A stretch of 64,000 nucleotides of DNA from Mermis nigrescens (Eukaryota; Nematoda; Enoplea; Mermithida; Mermithidae): NCBI GenBank assembly GCA_036768485.1, contig JAVLUZ010000627.1, positions 186,001-250,000 of the forward strand, given 5' to 3'. Below are positions 12,801 to 23,499 of the stretch, in pieces. How positions within the stretch are numbered: the stretch's first letter is position 1; every line of letters starts with the position of its first letter. A model generated the notes under the pieces. That model saw nothing but the letters and a program-made list of their open reading frames with translations. It was not told the DNA's origin and searched no databases. A program made the position numbers and the translations under genes.

Positions 12801-15800
12801 CACCCGTCCCAACAACCCCAACCAGTCCCAACAGCCCCACCAATAATCCCAACAGCCCCACCAGTCCCAACAGCCCCACCAAAACCAGTCCCAACAGCCC
12901 CACCTGTCCCAACAGCCCCACCAATAATCCCAACAGCCCCACCAGTCCCAACAGCCCCACCAGTCCCAACAGCCCCACCATCCCAACAGCCCCACCAATA
13001 ATCCCAACAGCCCCACCAGTCCCAACAGCCCCACCAAAATCCTAACAGCCCAACCGTCCCAACAGCCCCACCAGTCCCAACAGCCCCACCATTCTCAACA
13101 GCCCCACCTAATCCCAACAGCCCCACCAGTCCCAACAGCCCCACCAATCCCAACAGCCCCACTGTCCCAACAGCCCCACCAAAATCCCAACAGCCCCACC
13201 CGTCCCAACAGCCCCACCGTTCCAACAGCCCACCACAAATCCCAACAGCCCCACCCATCCCAACAGCCCCACCGTCCCAACAGCCCCACCAAAAATCCCA
13301 ACAGCCCCACCCGTCCCAACAGCCCCCACCAGTCCCAACAGCCCCACCAAAAATCCCAACAGCCTCACCCATCTTAACAGCCCCACATAGTCCCAACAAC
13401 CCCACCCGTCCCAACAACCCCCACAGTCCCAACAGCCACACCGTCCCAACAGCCCCACCAAAAATCTCAACAGCCCCACCAGTCTCAAGAGCCCCACCCG
13501 TCCCAACAACCCTCACCAGTCCCAACAGCCCCACTGTCCCAACAGCCCCACCAAAAATCCCAACAGCCCCACCCATCCCAACAGCCCCACCAGTCCCAAC
13601 AGCCCCACCAAAAATCCCAACAGCCCCACCCGTCCCAACAGCCCCACCAGTCCCAACAGCCCCACCAAAAATCCTAACAGCCCCACCCGTCTTAACAACC
13701 CCACCAGTCCCAACAGCCCCACCTGTCCCAACAGCCCCACCAATGATCCCAACAGCCCCACCAATCCCAACAGCCCCACCAATCCCAACAGCCCCACCAG
13801 TCCCAACAGCCCCACCATCCCAACAGCCCCACTGTCCCAACAGCCCCACCAATAATACCCAACAGCCCCACCCAGTCCCAACAGCCCCATCAGTCCCAAC
13901 AGCTCCACCGTCCCAACAGCCCCACCAATAATCCCAACAGCCCCACCACAATCCCAACAGCCCCACCAGTCCCAACAGCCCCACCAATCCCAACAGCCCC
14001 ACCAGTCCCAACAGCCCCACCAGTCCCAACAGCCCCACCGTCCCAACAGCCCCACCAAAAATCTCAACAGCCCCACCAGTCCCAACAGCCCCACCCATCC
14101 CAACAGCCCCACCACCAGTCCCAACAGCCCCACCCAGTCCCAACAGCCCTCACCAGTCCCAACAGCCCCACTGTCCCAACAGCCCCACCAAAAATCCCAA
14201 CAGCCCCACCCATCCCAACAGCCCCACCAGTCCCAACAGCCCTACCAAAAATCCCAACAGCCCCACCCGTCCCAACAGCCCCACCAGTCCCAACAGCCCC
14301 ACCAAAAATCCCAACAGCCCCACCCGTCCCAACAGCCCCACCAGTCCCAACAGCCCCACTGTCCCAACTGCCCCACCATCCCAACAGCCCCACCAGTCCC
14401 AACAGCTCCCACCAGTCCCAACAGCCCCACCAGTAATCCCAACAGCCCCACCTATCCTGACAGCCCCACCAATCCCAACAGCCCCACCAATCCCAACAGC
14501 CCCACCAATCCCAACAGCCCCACCATTCCCAACAGCCCCACCATCCCAACAGCCCCACCAAAAATCCCAACAGCCCAACCCGTCCCAACAACCCCCACCA
14601 GTCCCAACAGCCCCACCAATAATCCCAACAGCCCCACCGTCCCAACAGCTCACCAAAATCCCAACAGCCCCACCTGTCTTAACAGCCCCACCAGTCCCAA
14701 CAGCCCCACCTGTCCCAACAGCCCCACCAGTCCCAACAGCCCCACCGTCCCAACAGCCCCACCAAAAATCCCAACAGCCCCACCAGAAATCCCAACAGCC
14801 CCACTAGTCCCAACAGCCCCACCATCCCAACAGCCCCCACCAAAATCCCAACAGCCCCACCAGTCCCAACAACCCCACCAGTCCCAACAGCTCCACCATC
14901 CCAACAGCCCCACCAAAAATCCCAACAGCCCCACCAGTCTCAACAGCCCCACCAATCCCAACAACCCTCACCAGTCACAACAGCCCCACTGTCCCAACAG
15001 CCCCCACCAAAAATCCCAACAGCCCCACCCATCCCAACAGCCCCACCAGTCCCAACAGCCCTACCAAAAATCCCAACAGCCCCACCCATCTCAACAGCCC
15101 CACCAGTCCCAACAGCCCCACCAAAAATCCCAACAGCCCCACCCGTCTTAACAGTCCCACCAGTTCCAACAGCCCCACTGTCCCAACAGCCTCACCAATG
15201 ATCCCAACAGCCCCATCAATTCCAACAGCCCCACCAATCCCAACAACCCCAACGTCCCAACAGTCCCACCATCCCAACAGCCCCCACCGTTCCAACAGCC
15301 CCACCAATAATCCTAACAGCCCCACCCGTCCCAACAGCCTCACCAGTCCCAACAGCCCCACCTGTCCCAACAGCCCCACCAGTAATCCCAACAGCCCCAC
15401 CAATCCCAACAGCCCCACCAATCCCAACAGCCCCACCAATCCCAACAGTCCCACCAATCCCAACAGCCCTCACGAGTCCCAACAGCCCCACCATCCCAAC
15501 AGCCCCACCAAAAATCCCAACAGCCCCACCCATTCCAACAGCCCCACCTAGTCCCAACAGCCCCACCAATAATCCCAACAGCCCCACCATCCCAACAGCT
15601 CACCAAAATCCTAACAGCCCCACCTGTCCCAACAGCCTCACCAAAAATCCCAACAGCCCCACCCGTCTTAACAGCCCCACCAGTCCCACCAGTTTCAACA
15701 GCGCCAGCCGTCCAAACAACCCCCACCAATTCCAACAGCCCCACCAATCCCAACAGCCCCTTTGTCACAACAGTCCCACCATCCCAACAGCCCCACTGTC

Positions 15801-17640
15801 CCGACAGCCCACTAAAAATCCCAACAGCCTCACCCGTCCCAACAACCTACACCAGTCCCAAAAGCCCCACCGTTTCAACAACCCCACCAATAATACCAAC
15901 TGCTCCACCCATCCCAACAGCGTCACCAGTCCCAACAGCTCCACCGTCTCAACAGCCCCACCAGTAATCCCAACAGCCCCACCAATCCCACAGCCCCACC
16001 AATCCCAGCAGCCCCACCAATCCCAACAGCCCCTCCAATCCCAACAGCCCCACCAATCCCAACAGCCCCACCATTCCCAACAGCCCCACCATCCCAACGG
16101 CCCCACCAAAAATCCCAACAGCCCAACTCGTCCCAACAACCCCCACTAGTCCCAACAGCCCCACCAATAATCCCAACAGCCCCACTGTCCCAACAGCTCA
16201 CCAAAAATCCTAACAGCCCCACCTTGTCTTAACAGCCCCACCAGTCCCAAAAGCCACACCCGTCCCAACAACCCCCACCAGTCCCAACAGCCCCACTGTC
16301 TCAACAGCCCCACCAAAAATCCCAACAGCCCCACCAGAAATCCCAACAGCCCCACTAGTCCCAACAGCCTCACCGTCCCAACAGCCTCCACCAAAAATCC
16401 CAACAGTCCCACCCGTCCCAACAACTCCCACCAGTCCCAACAGCCCCACCATCCCAACAGCCCCACAAAAATCCCAACAGCCCAACCCGTCTTAACAGCC
16501 CTACCACTTCCAAAAGCCCCACCCGTCCCAACAACCCCCATCAGTCCCAACAGCCCCACCATCCCAATAGCCCCACCAAAAGTCCAGCAGCCCCACCACA
16601 AATCCTTAACTGCTCCATGAGTCCCAACAGCCCCACCAATGATTCCAGCAGCCCCACCAATGCCTACAGCCCCACCAATCCCAACAGCCCCACCGTCACA
16701 ACAGTCCCACAATCTTAACAGCCCCGCAATCCCAACAGCCCCACCATCCCGACAGCCCAACCAAAAATCCCAACAGCCCCACCCGTCCCAACAGCCCCAC
16801 CAATCCCAACAGCCCCACCAATCCCAACAGCCCCACCAATCCCAAGAGCCCCAACATCCCAACAGCCCCACCATCCCAACAGCCCCACCGTCCCAACAGC
16901 CCCACCAAAAATTCCGACAGCCCCACCTTTCCCAACAACCCCCACCACTTCCAACAGCCCACCATCCCAAGAGCCCCATCTATAATCCCAACAGCCCCAC
17001 CCGTCCCAACAGCCCCACCAATACCAACCGCCCCACCGTCCCAACAGCCCTACCAAAAATCCCAACAGCCCCACCCGTCCCAACAGCCCCACCGTTCCAA
17101 CAGCCCACCAAAAATCCCAACAGCCCCACCCGTCCCAACAGCCCCACCGTCCCAACAGCCCCACCAAAAATTCCAACAGCCCCACCTTTCCCAACAACCC
17201 CCACCACTTCCAACAGTCCACCATCCCAAGAGCCCCATCTATTATCCCAACAGCCCCACCCGTCCCAACAGCCTCACCAGTCACAACAGCTCCACCGTCT
17301 CAACAGCCCCAGCAGTAATCCCAACAGCCCCACGAATCCCAACAGCCCTACCAATCCCAACAGCCCCACCAATCCCAGCAGCCCCATCAATCTCAACAGC
17401 CCCACCAATCCCAACAGCCCACCAATTCCAACAACCCCACCAATCCCAACAGCCCCACCGACCCAACAGCCCCACCATCCCAACAGCCCCACCATCCCAA
17501 CAGCCCCACCAAAAATACCAACAACCCTACCAGTCCCAACAGCTCCGCCGTCCCAACAGCCCCACCAATAATCTTAACAGTCCCACCAATAATCCCAACA
17601 GCCCCACCAATCCCAAAAGCCCCACCTCCCAACAGCCCAT
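840..17640. repeat. Minisatellite, main block (about 16.8 kb)
   Basis: Continuation of the CCCAACAGCCCCACC core array. The centre (about 1600-5100) is the most homogeneous; the right third carries more variants (CCAATCCC, CAACAACCCCCACCAGT, GTCTTAACAG). The unit contains no stop in any frame and linker length changes shift frame, so open frames up to 1470 codons arise on both strands. Their products are pure repeat with no start context, domain or codon signature, and I do not annotate them as genes. The complementary strand is G-rich, with GGTGGGG and TTGGGA in each unit. Higher-order duplication is visible (see findings). The array ends abruptly at about 17640 where AT-rich unique sequence begins. 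Confidence 0.97.
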
Positions 17641-17770
17641 CGTCTTGATCAATAAGAAATTATTGTCAAACAAGGAGCAAGTGCACATATGCAACCTTCT
17701 GTGTAAAAAAAATGAGAAAATACATTGGAATATATTTAGTGATCATCGGTTATCTAATAAAAAGCCTGAT
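17641..17770. other. Junction sequence between minisatellite and inverted-repeat element
   Basis: About 130 bp of AT-rich unique sequence. A 73-codon open frame runs from 17645 into the inverted repeat of the next element to 17866; it matches nothing I recognise and its C-terminal third is transposon end, so it is probably not a gene. Confidence 0.5.
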
Positions 17771-20444
17771 ATTAGTTCCGGTTCCACCATTGGTGGGGTA
17801 GAGGTGCTCTTAGCAGACATTTCTGCGAATAATCAAAGCCTGAAAAGTCTGAAACCCCTTCTTTGATAATCAAAGCCTGAAAAGAATGATGCCTCCTAAA
17901 ATGACTTGACGGATCAACCTTGCCACCCTTCTGAGCGACGAAAGCCTTGTAAGAGACGCTGCATACTTTGATTCACTTGTGATCACTTGAAAAGAAGCAT
18001 TTATTTATACCACGAGTTAGCAAAAATGACAGACTTTTAATTTTAATAAGTAAAATTATGATTGTTTCTTATAGTTGTAGAAACAGCATCGTCTATTGTT
18101 TAGACCATATAGCTGCTACATAGATTAGGTATCTACATATTTGAATTAAAAGTAAGAACTATCTCTGCAATTTTCTAGTTATTTATGCAGATTACCTACT
18201 CTTTATGCCATTTTAGTAGTGATGTTTTGTTGTGTTATTTAAAATAGCTGTCCTAACAAAATTTTCAATTTTCAATGTCTTGCGTATCGTACTTTACGAG
18301 CATTTATTTAACATAAGTTCCTTTCTTTCTTGCCACTTTTAAGTATTTACCTATGTATGGAATGAAAAAATGGTTATTCTTGGACCAGATGTATGACATC
18401 CTGAAAACTAGAGATTTCCAGGTGATTTGAGGTCACCATGATCATGAATATTACATTTTTTTATCTATGAGCTGAATGAAGATTACTTATGCATTGGGTG
18501 GGTACTATTTGATTATGATTCCATCCAGATTTTAGCCATTTTCTTTCACAATTATCGCTTTCTTTATGAATATTTTAGAGTCACTGAGGCTCGATCTTAC
18601 AACTTTCTCATTGATAATAATTGCATTATCGACTAAGCCATCCCACTGAAAACTCAAATTACTTAATTATTAGATAAGTATTTACGTTGTTTCATTCTGA
18701 CACTGGCATCATGAGCTTAGATTTCAAGTGAACTGAGTTATCTAAGCTTTAGTGATTAGCTACAAAATGGAAATTGCTTAGGGTTTTATAATTGTTCCAG
18801 AAAAATATTAAAGCCTTAGCAGTGGGATGCAGCTTGCTTCACTAGCTGCATTTCACTGCTGAAGCTTAGCTTATGTGCTGGCAGTGCTAGCGCCATTATA
18901 AATTTACTTAAGTGAGCTGAACACAAGTCTGAATTGTAACAAGTAGCTAACTAGTATCTTAATTTAGCCCTGCATGCGAAAATAATACAATTTTCGTGAT
19001 CAGCGACCTCAAATGATTCAGCTGTCTTTGGTTTTTGGGGGTGTACATCTGCTCCAGCCGACAATATCTCAAAAGCCAATTACAAAATTAATTCTTGGTA
19101 TAGGAAAAGCTTCTTCAGGTGCTGTATCGTATTTAATGTAAATATTTTAATATAAGTACTCTCATAGCGGGTTTGCAGGTATAAATAAAAATTCTTAAAA
19201 TGTTTTTCTTTCAACTGATGTCTTAAAAATCAATCACAAAAATTATCAAAGCCGAATTGCAGGTATAAATATAAATTCTGAAAAACGCTTCTTTTCAACT
19301 GAAGTCTGAGAAGCCAATTACAAAATTAATTCTTGGTATAGAAAAAGCTGCTTCAGAACATACAAATGTATTAAGATTCAAAGGCTACAAACTGGCCCGA
19401 ACCGAATTGCTTTACACTCAATGGGTAGTTAGGTTTAGACTTTGAAGTTTACAATGTGACGGATAATGGAAAATAACGTTTTAAGCTAATGTTTTAAGTA
19501 AACTCAGCAATCTAAGCTTTAGCAATCAGCTATTATGTGGAGATTGCTTTAAGGATTCATAATGGTTCCAGAAAAAATTAAAGCCGAAGCAGAGGGTGCA
19601 GCTTGATTCACTCGCTACATTTCATTGCTGAAGCTTAGCTTATATGCTGGCAGTGTTAGCGCCATTACCAATGCACATAACTAAGCTGAACTTAAGTCTG
19701 GATTGTAACAAGTAGCTGACTAGTATCTTAATTTAGCTCCTGCATGAGAAAATAATAATTTTCGCGATCAGCGACCTCAAATTACCCAGGTATCACTGTT
19801 TTTGGGGGTGTACATCTGCTTCAACCAACATTGTCCTAAAAGTCAATTTCAAAATTTATTTCTTGGTATAGAAAAAGCTACTTCAAGTGCTGTGTGGTAT
19901 TTAATGTAAATAGTTTAATGTAAGTACTCTCATAGCGGGTTTGCAGGTATAAATAAAATTTCCATAAAATGTTTTATTTCAACAGATGTCTTAAAAGTCA
20001 ATCACAAAAATTGTTGCTGTATCATATGTAGTGTAAATAGTTTAATATAAATACTCTCGCAGCTATTTTGCAGGTATAAATAGGAATTCTAAAAAATGCT
20101 CCTTTTCAATTAATGTCTCAAAAGCCAATTACAAAAATAATTCTTGGTATAGAAAAAGCTCCTTCAGGTGCTGTATGGTATTTAATGTAAACGCCTATTT
20201 GCAGGTATAAATAAATGCTTCTTTTCAAGTGATCACAAGTGAACCAAAGTATGCGGCGTCTCTTACAAGACTTTCGTCGCTCAGAAGGGTGGCAAGGTTG
20301 ATCCGTCAAGTCATTTTAGGAGGTATCATTCTTTTCAGGCTTTGATTATCAAAGAAGGGGTTTCAGACTTTTCAGGCTTTGATTATTCGCAGAAATGTCT
20401 GCTAAGAGCACCTCTACCCCACCAATGGTGGAACCGGTACTAAT
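17771..20444. mobile_element. Non-autonomous DNA element with about 242-bp terminal inverted repeats
   Basis: The left arm (17771-18012, beginning ATTAGTTCCGGTTCCACC) and right arm (20203-20444, ending GGTGGAACCGGTACTAAT) are near-perfect inverted copies with few mismatches. Each arm contains a small direct repeat of AATCAAAGCCTGAAAAG. The interior has no credible coding frame; it is AT-rich and consists largely of a degenerate internal direct duplication (about 18730-19230 against 19495-20010). No clear target-site duplication is seen, so the superfamily is not assigned. A 63-codon minus-strand frame at 20118-20309 lies mostly in the right arm and is not taken as a gene. Confidence 0.8.
18730..20010 (+). 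repeat. Internal direct duplication within the inverted-repeat element
   Basis: Two copies of a roughly 500-bp segment (about 18730-19230 and 19495-20010) share ordered landmarks: ATCTAAGCTTTAG, GCTGAAGCTTAGCTTAT, GTAACAAGTAGCT, GATCAGCGACCTCAAAT, TTTTTGGGGGTGTACATCTG and CTCTCATAGCGGGTTTGCAG. Shorter pieces (GCAGGTATAAATA, TTCTTGGTATAG) recur again up to about 20210. Function unknown. Confidence 0.75.
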
Positions 20445-21079
20445 CAATAATAGCTGCTACAGACTCACACAAGATACGTGACTATCCCACCGCTGCCACC
20501 AAATATGTCACGCCCGGTAGCAGTCAATATATAATAATCATTAATATATTCACTTGGGTCACTCCATGTATTGTATGTCTGTCGAGCCTCATAATCACAT
20601 TAATATAATTTCTCAGTCAATATTATACTCTGTGTGTCTCTGTGCACGTCAGTCGACTTCAATCAATAATCCTTAGGTCAATATACTTGGACCATCTAAC
20701 GGGCTGACCATATGTTCGTTTATAGTCACCACTTGGACTGAGCTGTCTTGCGGAATGTGCAGCTGTGTATATAATCGCGCGCACATGCATTAATAAAACC
20801 GGTGCTATTGGGCGAACCCAATAGCCTTTATCAGCGCTGACTCCTCACTTAGCAGTTTTACCTACTAATCTTGGACCGGTTCCTTTCAATTGTTATGTCC
20901 CTTAAATATATGCGTTAAATTCCTGTTGTTCTAACATGCGTATCAAGTGTCTTGGTTTACTGTAGTAGCGTGTAGCATTTCTACCTGACAAAAAGTGTGC
21001 ACAGTTTCGGAAATAGTGTGCAGAGTTTCGGAAAAAGTGTGCAGACTTTCAAAAGTTTATAAATACTGATGCTGAAATT
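20445..21079. other. Unassigned AT-rich segment upstream of the Maverick ATPase remnant
   Basis: No gene recognised. It contains TATATAATCGCGCG followed by an AATAAA at about 20790, and TGTCACGCCCGG at 20506, a combination that could be part of an LTR, but I find no matching end or target duplication. At about 20990-21050 there are three degenerate copies of AGTGTGCAGAGTTTCGGAAA, followed by TTTATAAATA just before the ATPase frame, which might be its promoter region. Confidence 0.35.
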
Positions 21080-21100
21080 GTGTTGAAAACCATTCTAGAA

Positions 21101-21775
21101 ATGGAACACATCTTTACATGCCCTGTTTCTGGTCCAACAAAATCAGGAAAAATGACATTTGTTAAGCAACTTATTGAAAATAGAGAAAGAATAATTAATA
21201 CAAAAATTGATAAAATCAACTGGTTTTATAGTGAAGAACAGCCTCTGTACTATAAAATGGAAAATGCAATTTTTAAAAAAAACTTGCCAGATTTTAGCAT
21301 CCTCGAAGAAAAAAGTTGTGTAGCCCAGCTGATAGTTCTTGATGATCTAATGCATGAAAGTAGAGGAAATCGTTAAATTCTACAATTATTCACTTGTGGT
21401 TGTCATCATTGGAACATTAGCGTTATACAAGTTGTGCAAAATCTATTTTATGATGGCCTTCGTACCTCGCGCATCAATTCTGATTATATTGTTTTATTCA
21501 AAAACCCAGCAGATCAACTGTAATCCCATATTTTATCGCGTCATTTAAACCCTAGTATTACTAAATATTTTCTTGAAGCAAATCTTGATGCCACCTCCAG
21601 ACCACACGGGTACTTGTTTATTGATCTGACACAAAATGCAGATGATTTACACAGATTGAAAATGAGTGTTTTAAGCAAACATCCTACATTTTATGTGCAA
21701 AAAACTATAAATATGCATAATGATCTAATTGAAAATTACAAAAATGGCTCTTCAAAGACTAAAACGAAACATTAG
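21101..21775 (+). pseudogene. Maverick/Polinton-type packaging ATPase, frameshifted remnant
   Basis: Recognised as the FtsK/HerA-like DNA-packaging ATPase of Maverick/Polinton elements (A32-like), which would pump element DNA into a capsid. The first frame (to about 21376) has a Walker A segment GPTKSGKM, in which the usual Ser/Thr after Lys is Met, and a Walker B segment LIVLDDLM. The reading then has to shift frame near 21370-21385. Downstream pieces typical of the family follow (DYIVLFKNP near 21475, ATSRPHGY near 21595), with an in-frame TAA at 21521. The altered Walker A, frameshift and stop together indicate a dead copy. It overlaps the start of the next small gene at 21744, the compact spacing usual in these elements. 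Confidence 0.8.
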
Positions 21776-21952
21776 TTGCATACATTTGTTAAGTATTGCA
21801 AGAAAACCCCAACGCGATGTGCTTATAAATAATGCTAGTAAAGACCAAATCCTATGTATTTGCGATTGTGCAAACAATTCTCTAAATGGCAACATTCCTT
21901 TCACTGATAAAGATATTCACAGACTGAAGCCATATAAAGCACATATAAGATA
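21744..21952 (+). pseudogene. Maverick small capsid-cluster gene, 5' part (split by Penelope array)
   Basis: From ATG at 21744 the frame reads a small basic protein with the motif KDQILCICDCANNSLNG followed by a Lys/Arg-rich stretch. This resembles the short conserved protein that follows the ATPase in Maverick/Polinton clusters; its exact function is unknown, and a role with core or capsid is inferred from position. The frame runs into TAA immediately inside the Penelope array. The 3' part resumes at 29443 after the array, in the same frame, once one copy of the 12-bp duplication is discounted. Confidence 0.75.
21941..21952 (+). repeat. Target-site duplication, left copy
   Basis: ACATATAAGATA, repeated exactly at 29443-29454. 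The two copies flank the whole Penelope-like array, and removing everything between them restores a continuous Maverick reading frame, which independently supports the insertion boundaries. Confidence 0.9.
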
Positions 21953-22174
21953 ATAGTTTTGAAAAATGAGCTTGTTAAGCGAGAGTTGTAAACCAAGAGA
22001 AAAACTTAAAGTTTAAACATACCATTAAATTATGAAGAGAATTATGAAAGATTTTAAACTAGAAGAAAATGAAAAAGGTGGGACTTCAGTAAATTAAAAC
22101 AAATTTAGAGGATATGATGAAACATTATTGTTGAGAATAGGACGATCATGTGCTATGTATAACGACTCCTTGAT

Positions 22175-23340
22175 TAAAAGAGCAAAAGAGTTGGATGCTC
22201 GACTAATAACCTTGAAGCAATCTGATGTAATTGAATGATTGCTATTTGAGACATTTTTTTGAATAGCAGATAAGCTATCACCCTGAATTGGCTTTCCTGT
22301 AGCAAATGAGATGCCAGTATGTTCTGCAATTCTATTCCCAAAATGTCAGGGAGTTTCGCCAATGTAACTAGCCATACAGCTAGAACACGTATACTTATAT
22401 ACTAAATTTGAGAGTAGCTTAGCAGGTACAGCATCCTTGTTCTTGAAAAACCGGCTTATACACATGACAGGTTTGTAAACAAACCTTACTCTAATCTGAG
22501 GGTAAAATGCAGATATAAGCTTTAGAATTCTGCTGCGTACATTGTAGCCATGCACACCAGTATAAGGCAAAACAAGAGAATAGCAAAATTTATCACAACC
22601 GACTTTTATTTCATCACTCTTATTATACACCTTCGTCATAAAGTCTGATATGACCTTATCAATCAAGCAAAGGGGATATTCATTTTGCAGTAGAGTCTGC
22701 TTCAGCTTGTCAATATCAGAGACAAAAGTCTGATATGAGTTACAAATCATGTAAATGCGACTCACAAGTGTCCTTATTAAACCAACTTTATAGGCAAAAG
22801 GAATGAAGCTAGACAATTTGGTATAAAGGCCAGAAAATGTAGGTTTCTGATATGATGATGTCATAATATCATCGGACTTCCTTTCAACAAGAACATCAAG
22901 GAAATTTAATTTCTTGTCACATTCAATTTCAAATGTGAACTTCATATTAGGATACTGCTGATTCATGTAATCACAGAACTTAGTAGGCTGATTTCTGTCA
23001 GAAAACACTACAAATGTGTCATCAACATAACGTACATAAAACTTGGGTCTGATCTTTATATTGCAGTCTCTGAGCCACTTTGTTTCATGATAGCTCAAGA
23101 AAATGTTGGCAAGAACTGGGCCAAGCGGATTACCCATAGCAACACCATGTATCTGTTGATAGATTTTACCATTACACGTAAAGTAACACTCTTTAACTGC
23201 AAGTTCTAGAAGCAGTTTGAATTGATGACAATTCATGTTATTTAATAACATGACATTTTGATCATCAAATAGTTTCCTAATACATATATCAATAGTCTCA
23301 TTGAGTGGAATATTAGTGAACAAGCTTTGAACATCAAGAC
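22175..23340 (-). pseudogene. Penelope-like RT/endonuclease, 5'-truncated inverted copy
   Basis: The minus-strand frame begins at the equivalent of the RT palm motif (LFTNIPLNETIDI) and carries AMGNPLGP, the catalytic YVDD box (FYVRYVDDTFVVF) and the C-terminal CSSC..YIGET start of the GIY-YIG domain. There the main frame breaks: it ends at 22346 shortly after YIGET, and the remainder lies in a shifted frame to about 22175. It lacks the N-terminal half of the protein. It differs from the full copies at scattered residues (for example H for D before GVAMG), so it is older or from a different source copy. A dead fragment; 5' truncation with inversion is usual for this element class. Confidence 0.88.
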
Positions 23341-23346
23341 CATATA

Positions 23347-23499
23347 TTTTAATTTACTGAAATTCCACCTTTTTCATTTTCTTCTAGTTTAAAATCTTTT
23401 ATAATTCTCTTCATAATTTAATGGTATGTTTAAACTTTAAGTTTTTCTCTTGGTTTACAACTCTCGCTTAACAAGCTCATTTTTCAAAACTATTACCTA
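23347..23499 (+). repeat. Penelope pseudo-LTR segment, first copy
   Basis: AATTTACTGAAAT...CTCTCGCTTAACAAGCTCATTTTTCAAAACTATTACC. The same sequence recurs after each full unit (26324-26476, 29301-29442), and its reverse complement lies at the left end (21953-22100). It is the direct-repeat terminal part of the tandem element. Confidence 0.85.

Noticed and set aside
840..17640. CRISPR-like look (conserved core with variable spacers)
   Set aside because: Spacers are 2-6 nt, not unique 25-40 nt sequences, and the context is eukaryotic. It is a minisatellite.
17645..17866. 73-codon open frame
   Set aside because: Overlaps the transposon inverted repeat and shows no recognisable motif.
20506..20960. 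Possible solo LTR (TGTCACGCCC start, TATA and AATAAA-like motifs)
   Set aside because: No matching CA end with target duplication, no primer-binding site or polypurine tract, and no second copy in the window.
22174..22362. Short frames antisense to or overlapping the Penelope GIY-YIG region (also 26060 and 29037)
   Set aside because: Recur as shadows in every copy in alternative frames; not independent genes.
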